From NCBI GenBank assembly GCA_947463665.1, contig CANHUD010000128.1:1-6926 (forward strand): a stretch of DNA of 6,926 nucleotides. The letters run 5' to 3'. The notes beneath the pieces were generated by a model. That model searched no databases, was not told the origin of the DNA, and saw only the letters and a program-made list of their open reading frames with translations. This DNA comes from Sphingobacteriales bacterium (GTDB lineage: Bacteria > Bacteroidota > Bacteroidia > Chitinophagales > Chitinophagaceae). Shown here one piece after another: positions 1-5,781 of this stretch (within the stretch, counting starts at the first letter, position 1; every line of letters begins with the position of its first letter). The position numbers and the translations under genes were made by a program.

Positions 1-669
1 CGTAAGGAAATATTCCCGGGCATCGTAATGCGTAAATACATCCAGACATTCGGAATTCCCAAACGGACGGTACGAATCCCGTTTCATCGCATTGAGCAGT
101 TTCTGCTGAGCCGTGAGTTTACCGGCTACGGAATCAAAGGCTGATACTACCTGAAATCCCGCTCTTTTTTCATTCAGTATCCGGTCAAAGGCTTCCCAGG
201 CACCAAATGCTGCCACTTTTCCCGCATATTTCGGCATCCGGTTCAGATACTCGAGGATGGTCACATGAGGGTTGGGCGGAAACCCGTTAGAATTGATCGC
301 TGTATCCGGATAACCGGTGAAGATCTCACTGTAACCGGGATAGGAGAACCAGTAGGGATTGGCATTGTTCACATAATTGCCGGCATACCGGTTGCCATAT
401 ATATTCCCTTTTGTGGCAATCGTTGACCAGAAGAAGGGCATGAGTTTTTTCCGGCGCGCCTCCGGCGTTTCCGCCCAATATTGATCATAGATATAGTCTT
501 TCTTGCCTTCGTTGTATATATTCTGGTTGGCAAGGGCAGAATCCATACCGCCAAACACTTCCTGCCACCGAAGACCGTCGGTGGTAACAATAAGAATGTT
601 TTCAATTTTTTCCTGGGCCGACAACCGGCAGGTGATCAATACAAAAAGGAACAGAACTGAACGAAGCAT
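1..669 (-). CDS. Alkaline-phosphatase-superfamily phosphodiesterase/phosphatase, C-terminus missing (window edge)
   Basis: The frame opens at ATG 669-667 and stays open to the left edge, giving 223 N-terminal residues. Residues 1-19 form a signal peptide (hydrophobic LFLFVLIT, then LSAQ), so the product is exported. NILIVTTDGLRWQEVFGG at about 24-41 is the first metal-binding strand of the alkaline phosphatase/type I phosphodiesterase superfamily, with D31 the likely Zn ligand. PYWFSYPGYSEIFTGYPD at about 105-122 matches the nucleophile region of that group (compare the FPNHYTLVTG-type motif of nucleotide pyrophosphatases), making S114 the probable nucleophile. The remaining metal ligands (DxxxH, DHG/H motifs) would lie in the missing half. 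The gene follows the sulfatase by 31 bp with no terminator between, so co-transcription is likely. Bacteroidota homologues are usually just called alkaline phosphatase family protein. The substrate (phosphomonoester, phosphodiester or other ester) is unknown. Family assignment is fairly secure; exact activity is not. Confidence 0.85.
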   Translation of the reverse strand, partial: MLRSVLFLFVLITCRLSAQEKIENILIVTTDGLRWQEVFGGMDSALANQNIYNEGKKDYIYDQYWAETPEARRKKLMPFFWSTIATKGNIYGNRYAGNYVNNANPYWFSYPGYSEIFTGYPDTAINSNGFPPNPHVTILEYLNRMPKYAGKVAAFGAWEAFDRILNEKRAGFQVVSAFDSVAGKLTAQQKLLNAMKRDSYRPFGNSECLDVFTHYDAREYFLT

Positions 670-700
670 AACTGATTTGTTTAGTATCACTATTTTTATT

Positions 701-2209
701 TTATTCTTCTCCCGGAAATGCCAGCGGCTCCCCGGTTGCTTTGAGCAGAGGCATCGGTGCTTTCCATGCTTTTAAACGACTGCCAAGTTCTTTTACAAGC
801 GAACGGACCAGCTCCGGATGGGCATTTGCTATATCTTTTGTTTCGCCGATGTCCGACTTCAGATCATACAACTCTTTTTTTCCTGTTCGCTGGCTATATA
901 CAAGCTTCCAGTATCCTTTTCGGATAGCACTGTGATAATTGATGCCCGGCCCGTCATTGGCGATCCATTTATTGGGATAATGCCAGATCAGCGACTTATC
1001 CGATTGGGTTATATCCGGATTACGGAGGGCAGGAACCAGGCTCTGGCCATCGGGCTGTTGCGCAGTTTTGTACGCGCGTACACCTGCCATTTCCATGATG
1101 GTAGGGAAGATATCCTCCACTCCGGTTAGCATACTGCATGTTTTACCTGCTGGAGCTTTGCCGGGCCATTTGATGAGGAGTGGATTTCGGATACCTCCTT
1201 CATAAACGGATCCTTTTCCGGCTCTGAGCGGCAGGTTCTGGGTATGCGCCGGTCCGGAACGGGAAGGTTTGGTGCTCAGCGCCCCGTTGTCGCTCATAAA
1301 AATGATCACCGTATGCTTATCCTGACCGGTTTGCTTCAGGTAATCCATCAGATCGCCCAGGCTTTTATCCATGCCCTCGATCAGCGTGGCATATTTTGCC
1401 TCGTTGGAATCAAGACCCAGCGAAAGATATCGGTCAAAATATCGTTTATCTGCCATCAGCGGCACATGAATGGCGTAGTGCCCCATATAAAGAAAGAACG
1501 GCTGTTTCCGGCGGATAGGATTATCCAGTGCCTTGATGGCTTCCAGCGTAAGTGCCTCCGTCAGAAAAACACCTGAACCATGGTACTCCTGCAGATCCGG
1601 TACCGCCTGTATGCCGGCTTTACCGGAAACATTCCCGTAATTGTCTTCACTCAGATAACTCTGGGGATGTCCGGCACTGTGCCCGGCAATGTTTACCATA
1701 AAACCCAGATTATAGGGATTGGAGCCGGGCGTACCACTTGAGCCCCAGTGTGCCTTTCCAACATGAATGGTGAAATAACCTGCATCCTTCAGCAGCTGCG
1801 GAAACGGAGTGGCCTGTACCGTGTTGGGATAAGGATTCGGACTCAATCCGTTGTATTTCCAGTTGGCCGGTCCGAATTGAGCATCCGGAACATCCGTAGA
1901 GTTGTTTTTCCAGGGCGATGTCCAGTTGGTTACCCCATGATGAGCCGCATTCATGCCCGTGATCAGACTGATCCTCGTAGGTGTGCAAACCGGCGTTACA
2001 TACGCATCGGTAAACTTCACCCCCTCCGATGCCAGTCGCGCCATATTGGGCGTACGATACAATTTATTCAACGGGGTCTCTTCTTTCCAGAAAGGAACCG
2101 AGGTGTCCTGCCAGCCCATATCGTCTACTATAAATAGAATAATGTTGGGTCGGGGGGATTGGGAAAAGGATAAAAGAGGAAAGAATAGTAGAATAAGAAT
2201 GCGGAGCAT
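701..2209 (-). CDS. Secreted Cys-type sulfatase (arylsulfatase A-like, S1 type)
   Basis: This 502-residue protein has the usual length for a type I sulfatase, which hydrolyses sulfate esters using a formylglycine residue. Residues 1-17 are a signal peptide (LILLFFPLLSFSQ), so it acts in the periplasm or outside. Visible family features in order: NIILFIVDDMGW with Ca-ligand pair D29/D30; the formylglycine signature CTPTR at 75-79, where C75 is the residue matured to formylglycine; GKAHWG at 151-156 with K152 and H154; HYAIHVP at 244-250 with H248; SDNG at 306-309 with D307/N308 completing the metal site; and LRAGKGSVYEGGIR to residue 341, containing K332. All key residues are present, so it should be active once matured. 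No maturase is in the window. The ATG at 2209 is preceded in frame by a TAA inside the heptamer repeat, which fixes this start. The neighbouring hydrolase and oxidoreductase suggest a sulfated glycan substrate, but that is inference. Confidence 0.95.
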   Translation of the reverse strand: MLRILILLFFPLLSFSQSPRPNIILFIVDDMGWQDTSVPFWKEETPLNKLYRTPNMARLASEGVKFTDAYVTPVCTPTRISLITGMNAAHHGVTNWTSPWKNNSTDVPDAQFGPANWKYNGLSPNPYPNTVQATPFPQLLKDAGYFTIHVGKAHWGSSGTPGSNPYNLGFMVNIAGHSAGHPQSYLSEDNYGNVSGKAGIQAVPDLQEYHGSGVFLTEALTLEAIKALDNPIRRKQPFFLYMGHYAIHVPLMADKRYFDRYLSLGLDSNEAKYATLIEGMDKSLGDLMDYLKQTGQDKHTVIIFMSDNGALSTKPSRSGPAHTQNLPLRAGKGSVYEGGIRNPLLIKWPGKAPAGKTCSMLTGVEDIFPTIMEMAGVRAYKTAQQPDGQSLVPALRNPDITQSDKSLIWHYPNKWIANDGPGINYHSAIRKGYWKLVYSQRTGKKELYDLKSDIGETKDIANAHPELVRSLVKELGSRLKAWKAPMPLLKATGEPLAFPGEE

Positions 2210-2210
2210 A

Positions 2211-2245
2211 GAGGTTAGAGGTTAGAGATTAGAGGTTAGAGGTTG
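2211..2245. repeat. Five tandem 7-bp repeats abutting the sulfatase start
   Basis: On the plus strand the units read GAGGTTA, GAGGTTA, GAGATTA, GAGGTTA, GAGGTTG, so three are identical and two carry one change each. On the coding strand the array is pyrimidine-rich (TAACCTC units) and ends one base before the sulfatase ATG at 2209. It occupies the place of the 5' leader and ribosome-binding region. A copy-number change would alter leader length but not the reading frame, because an in-frame TAA lies in the array. Confidence 0.9.
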
Positions 2246-2246
2246 G

Positions 2247-2275
2247 TTAAGATAGGGAAATCGTCCTAATTCAAA
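2247..2275 (-). promoter_or_regulatory. Weak candidate promoter for the sulfatase unit
   Basis: Reading the minus strand, TTTG (2275-2272) is followed after 17 nt by TATCTTAA (2254-2247), a partial match to the Bacteroidota -33/-7 pattern TTTG and TAnnTTTG. The spacer is shorter than the usual 19-21 nt and the -7 match is poor. The TTTG overlaps the T-tract of the terminator. It is listed because the sulfatase lies downstream of a strong terminator and should need its own start signal. Confidence 0.22.
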
Positions 2276-2301
2276 AAAAAATACCCCGGTTTTAGCCGGG
2301 G
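2273..2301 (-). terminator. Strong intrinsic terminator between lacI and the sulfatase gene
   Basis: On the minus strand, CCCCGG (2301-2296) pairs with CCGGGG (2289-2284) across a 6-nt loop, forming a GC-rich six-pair stem. It is followed by TA and then nine consecutive T residues (2281-2273). This is a classical Rho-independent terminator for leftward transcripts. It lies about 170 bp past the lacI stop codon, so it may end either lacI read-through or a separate short transcript starting within the intergenic region. Confidence 0.85.
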
Positions 2302-2417
2302 CATTTCAGTAGCCTTAAAATTAATTTAAGAGCCATTTACATAGGTGTGTGTTAGTAGCGCTTGTGGTTTCCTTCAAGCGTTGATTTATGATGGTTTTTC
2401 GTCGGACTGTCGACTTA
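2273..2417 (-). ncRNA. Candidate small RNA or attenuator-type leader
   Basis: The region between the promoter-like site at 2423-2453 and the terminator at 2273-2301 would give a transcript of about 140-145 nt. No start-codon ORF longer than about 14 codons is convincing on the minus strand. Possible local structure on that strand: GTCG/CGAC around a 6-nt loop at about 2400-2413, CGCTT/AAGCG around a 12-nt loop at about 2358-2379, an AT-rich CTTAAA/TTTAAG pairing at 2314-2330, and then the terminator hairpin. I do not recognise a known RNA family. It could be a free sRNA or a conditional leader of the sulfatase unit. The start near 2417 is estimated from the promoter, and the whole assignment is inference. 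Confidence 0.35.
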
Positions 2418-2422
2418 ATAGT

Positions 2423-2453
2423 TAAAATTAGCTATTAGTTTCAACCTACCAAA
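2423..2453 (-). promoter_or_regulatory. Bacteroidota-type promoter candidate downstream of lacI
   Basis: Reading the minus strand, TTTG (2453-2450) is followed by exactly 19 nt and then TAATTTTA (2430-2423). This matches the Bacteroidota primary-sigma pattern of TTTG at -33 and TAnnTTTG at -7, except for the final base. Transcription would start near 2415-2418 and run into the terminator at 2273-2301, or past it into the sulfatase gene. A GTCGAC palindrome at 2408-2413 lies just downstream of the expected start and could be an operator, though nothing else supports that. Confidence 0.45.
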
Positions 2454-2473
2454 AAAATGTTGTGTCATTTTTT
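2452..2473 (-). terminator. AT-rich hairpin over the lacI stop codon
   Basis: AAAAAATG at 2452-2459 and CATTTTTT at 2466-2473 form a perfect 8-bp inverted repeat with a 6-nt loop. It starts in the lacI TAA and ends in a T-rich arm when read on the minus strand. It could work as a weak terminator or 3'-end stabiliser for the operon. The low GC content makes it much weaker than the hairpin at 2284-2301, and it also overlaps the -33 box of the promoter candidate. Confidence 0.4.
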
Positions 2474-3482
2474 AATAATGTACAATCAGCTGTGGATCAA
2501 TTTCCTCCTGTAGAAAGGCTTCTGTATGGGGTTCATCGAGAACGCGGATCAGCATTTCCACCGCTTTTTCTCCCTGCTGGTAGGGAAACTGTTCAATCGA
2601 AAGTACCGGCGGATGTGCGGTATAGCCGGTAATGGCCAGATTGGCATAGCTGGCGAACAGCAATTCCTGGTTGATCCGTATCCCTTTTTCCTCTGCGGCC
2701 CGCACCGCATCCATATGCACATATTCATTGAAAGAAATGATGGCATTAGGGGGCGATTTCATCTTCAGCAATCCATTCACCACACGGGTGGTCGCCTCTT
2801 TGGAAAAGTCCGTAGTTTCCACCAGCTGCATATTCACCTTGAGTTTTCGGGCAGAAATCGCATCCATATATCCTTTCAACCGTTGCCTGCTGGCGAGCAG
2901 CTCACCCGGGCCATTGATGAGTGCGATGCGTTTATACCCTTTGCCCATCAGCCAGTTGACCATTTGAACCGTCCCTTTGTACACATTGCAATACACCTGA
3001 TGGGCCTGATCCGTTCCAGGCACTCTGTCGAAAAATACAATAGGTTTTCCGAGCTTTTCAAACTCCGCTTCCTGTCCGGCAAAACGGGTTTTTTTCGACA
3101 AAGAAATCAGAATTCCATCCACTCCCTGCCGCTTCATTGCATTCAGCACGGTCAGCTCCCGATCCGGATCATCGTAACTCTGACCAAATAAAATAGTGTA
3201 ATTATTTTCCATGGCCGCAGCTTCAATACCACTGATGGCCTGTGAAAAAAATTCTTCCCGTATAAAAGGAACAACCACCCCTATCACATAGGATTTCTGC
3301 TTCTTGAAAAAAATGGCCCGTGCATTGGGCTCATAGTTCAGCTCCTTCGCCAGCTGCTGGATCTTGTCGCGCGTTTCCTTCCCTATCCGGGTATTATTGT
3401 TCAATGCACGGGAAACGGTTGAAGGAGAGACCTTCAACCGCTCTGCAATTTCCTTTATGGTGGCCGCTACAGGGTTCGACAT
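2472..3482 (-). CDS. LacI/GalR-family transcriptional regulator
   Basis: This 336-residue protein has the standard length of a LacI-family sugar-responsive repressor, acting on DNA in the cytoplasm. The N-terminal helix-turn-helix spans about residues 8-30 (TIKEIAERLKVSPSTVSRALNN, with the recognition helix SPSTVSRAL). The hinge segment NYEPNARAIFFKK is at about 49-61, and the periplasmic-binding-protein-like effector domain runs from about 64 (SYVIGVVVP) to the end, including GVDGILIS at 120-127 and FFDRVPG at 150-156. The hinge is odd: where the family usually has AARSL, this protein has RAIFF, so the minor-groove leucine position is Phe. The gene starts 55 bp after the hydrolase stop and no convincing promoter lies between, so it probably belongs to that operon and controls it. 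The effector is likely a sugar from the pathway, which cannot be named. Clear operators were not found. Confidence 0.95.
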   Translation of the reverse strand: MSNPVAATIKEIAERLKVSPSTVSRALNNNTRIGKETRDKIQQLAKELNYEPNARAIFFKKQKSYVIGVVVPFIREEFFSQAISGIEAAAMENNYTILFGQSYDDPDRELTVLNAMKRQGVDGILISLSKKTRFAGQEAEFEKLGKPIVFFDRVPGTDQAHQVYCNVYKGTVQMVNWLMGKGYKRIALINGPGELLASRQRLKGYMDAISARKLKVNMQLVETTDFSKEATTRVVNGLLKMKSPPNAIISFNEYVHMDAVRAAEEKGIRINQELLFASYANLAITGYTAHPPVLSIEQFPYQQGEKAVEMLIRVLDEPHTEAFLQEEIDPQLIVHY

Positions 3483-3537
3483 ACACCTTCAAAGCAACAA
3501 ATCATTTAGCGAATCATCAAAAATTATGAAGTGAATT

Positions 3538-5706
3538 TCATTCGAGTACATACCATGCATACCCATAAGCCGGTAATGCCACTTCAACCTTTACGGTATA
3601 ATTCCTGGATACCGCCAGCGTTTTGGGCTGACCTTCTTTTTCACGAAGTTTTACCTGCTGGTGCTGCCCAGTGTAATAAACCGGCACATCAATGCTTCTC
3701 CGCATGGGTTTATCCGTGGGATTGAACAACATCATGAGCCCTTTCCTGGGAAGTGCAGGATCCACATGCAGCCATCCGTCCCAGTCACGGCCATCCGCAC
3801 GCCGCAGATGAATGAGATCGCCATTCAGAATGTCACGGTATTTTTTGTACCAGTTGATCACATTCACCACGGTCTTCCTGGTCTGCTCGGTGTCATACAA
3901 TCTTGGTCCGCGGTAACAGGCCTGCACACCGGCACCATAATACTGCATCATCAGCTGCTCATAGTCTTTCAGATGTTCTGATAAAGGCTCCAGTACCGCC
4001 TCCGGACCTCCGCCCTGGTACCTTACCAAGGGTACAAAACCCCAGCCCATGGAAGGCGTTTTCTCCCAGGTACCATCGAAAATATTCTGACGATTCAACA
4101 ATTTCTGATTTTCCCGCGGCAGGGAGAAATTCACCTCACGGTATCCGATCGCAATTTTATGCGTTCCATCCATGAAATACCAGTCGGGCGCATTGATGTA
4201 TACCCCCCGCTCATTCAGCCATCGGTACAACCCTTTCTGCATCTCCATCTGCCGCCACTGCGAGTCATGCACTCCCTTATGACCGGGATGGGTAGTAGAC
4301 GCACAAAGATCGCCTGGATAAGGCCCATCGTTCTCCCAAATATCAAAACCGGTCACCGCAAAAAAGTTGCGGATCTTTTTATCGTACTCAATACCCCATT
4401 TACTGCCAAAACAGGGTGCATTGCCAAAAAACGCACTGCCTGTTTTTCCGGTGATCGGACTGATCACATCATCCTCTTCACTGATCCTCCGTGAACTGAA
4501 CAGGGAATAGCCCCCCAGCAGGATCCCTTTACCATGTGCATAATCGGCCAGCTTTTTCCAGCGTTGCAGGTTTTCGGCCGACTGATCTTCCATATTCAGA
4601 TGCGATCCGAAACTCAGGATCACTGCCTCATACCCGGTAGAATCACACTGGTCGATGGCCCGGATAACTTCTGTATCATTCGTGCTTACCAGATGCATAA
4701 AAATAGGATTGGCCGAGGTCCATGGCAATACCTGCCGATACATCCGGCGCACAAACAACCCTCTCCGTTCTCTATCGTAACTATCCATCAGCAACTCATA
4801 TGAACGCACCGAAGTGAACGTTTCACCAGACTGCAACTCAATACCAGGCGCCTTATCCGGATACACTTCCAGTACACAGGGCGTCTCATAATTGTAATTC
4901 ACCTGCGAGGTATAGCTACTGTCGATCTTCCAGTGTGTGGTCTGGTCGCTGAGCTGATACCGCATCGCATTGTTGAACGCGTAATTGGTCTCCACATAAA
5001 TACCCTGCTGCGTCTTCATCTGCTCCGGCCGGCCTACTACGGCACTCTCCTCTTCCACCAGCGCCAAAATTTCATTCTTCACCCGATCGATCCGGTACGA
5101 TGACTTCCCCTCGTTGTCTACCGTTACAAATTTCACCACCAGCGGTAATCCATCGTACATTTCATAATGAACGCGTACACTTAGCCCTGGAAACGATGCA
5201 GATGCATACTCCATGATGAGTACTTTGCCCGTGGCATTTTTACGGTTCGACATCCATCCTTTGTAAGACCAATTGATGGCAGGCCGAATGTCCTCCACGC
5301 GGTGCGACTTGAACTGAAAATCACGGGCATCTGCCTGCAGTCGATCCACCCATCCGGTCATCAGATAGGCCTTCTCCTTTTGTCCGTACAATCCTCCCAC
5401 CCGATGCACCGTACCGTTGATGGTGATCTCAGCTTCCGGGCGGACTTCCCGGATCAGCTGCTGTCCGTTCATCAGATTCCGGAAATCCGTACAGGCCGCA
5501 TTGGGAGAGATACGGAACCGCCGGGCGATCAGACCGTTGTACAGCAGAATGTCTTTCCGGTCTGCAGAAACCCGCACTTCTGCTTTCTGCGCAACCGGAT
5601 GTATCAGCCAGTCGCCCCGATACAGGGGCAACGAATCAAAAGAAGGCTGGGCAACAGAAATCTGACAAAAAAAGATGGAAACACTCAGGAGGAAACGTGA
5701 TAACAT
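3538..5706 (-). CDS. Secreted glycoside hydrolase-like protein, alpha-galactosidase/clan GH-D type (putative)
   Basis: The chosen ATG (5706-5704) gives 722 residues with a clean signal peptide (MLSRFLLSVSIFFCQISVA, then Gln). An upstream in-frame ATG at 5760 would add 18 residues ahead of it and cannot be excluded. The N-terminal half (about 30-330) looks beta-rich, as in the sandwich domain of many clan D glycosidases. A barrel-like region follows, with VILSFGSHLNME at about 362-373, GFDIWENDGPYPGD at about 453-466 and GVYINAPDWYFMDG at about 501-514. Further on are YYGAGVQACYRGPRLYD at about 589-605 and a C-terminal beta domain containing GLMMLFNPTDKP at about 656-667. By analogy with GH27/GH36, D460 in WENDG could be the nucleophile and D605 (or D514) the acid/base, but this is inference. 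Its place between a Tat-exported oxidoreductase and a LacI regulator supports glycan breakdown. The exact family and substrate are unknown. Confidence 0.7.
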   Translation of the reverse strand: MLSRFLLSVSIFFCQISVAQPSFDSLPLYRGDWLIHPVAQKAEVRVSADRKDILLYNGLIARRFRISPNAACTDFRNLMNGQQLIREVRPEAEITINGTVHRVGGLYGQKEKAYLMTGWVDRLQADARDFQFKSHRVEDIRPAINWSYKGWMSNRKNATGKVLIMEYASASFPGLSVRVHYEMYDGLPLVVKFVTVDNEGKSSYRIDRVKNEILALVEEESAVVGRPEQMKTQQGIYVETNYAFNNAMRYQLSDQTTHWKIDSSYTSQVNYNYETPCVLEVYPDKAPGIELQSGETFTSVRSYELLMDSYDRERRGLFVRRMYRQVLPWTSANPIFMHLVSTNDTEVIRAIDQCDSTGYEAVILSFGSHLNMEDQSAENLQRWKKLADYAHGKGILLGGYSLFSSRRISEEDDVISPITGKTGSAFFGNAPCFGSKWGIEYDKKIRNFFAVTGFDIWENDGPYPGDLCASTTHPGHKGVHDSQWRQMEMQKGLYRWLNERGVYINAPDWYFMDGTHKIAIGYREVNFSLPRENQKLLNRQNIFDGTWEKTPSMGWGFVPLVRYQGGGPEAVLEPLSEHLKDYEQLMMQYYGAGVQACYRGPRLYDTEQTRKTVVNVINWYKKYRDILNGDLIHLRRADGRDWDGWLHVDPALPRKGLMMLFNPTDKPMRRSIDVPVYYTGQHQQVKLREKEGQPKTLAVSRNYTVKVEVALPAYGYAWYVLE

Positions 5707-5781
5707 AGACAATCGGTTCTTGACGGTAATATAGATACAAAGAGGCAGAAACGACTGCATTTTACCTTATTGGACAGAAAA

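Noticed and set aside
1244..1576. 110-codon plus-strand open frame antisense to the sulfatase
   Set aside because: It overlaps conserved sulfatase motifs on the other strand and shows no family features of its own.
2211..2245. Heptamer array as a CRISPR or telomere-like element
   Set aside because: Units are only 7 bp with no spacers, and the array is just five copies in an internal intergenic site.
2288..2332. Possible 14-codon minus-strand peptide (starts MALKLILRLL) just before the terminator hairpin
   Set aside because: Too short, with no ribosome-binding site, and the frame runs into the hairpin. It looks like chance, though a leader peptide cannot be formally excluded.
2526..3191. 221-codon open frame on the plus strand antisense to lacI
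   Set aside because: It lies wholly inside the clear LacI coding sequence, has no recognisable motif and is rich in His/Arg/Pro, as expected from the complement of a real gene.
3483..3537. Possible promoter for lacI in the 55-bp gap (TAATTTTTG-like and TAAATGATTTG-like strings)
   Set aside because: Neither string has a TTTG box at the right distance, so read-through from the hydrolase gene is the simpler explanation.
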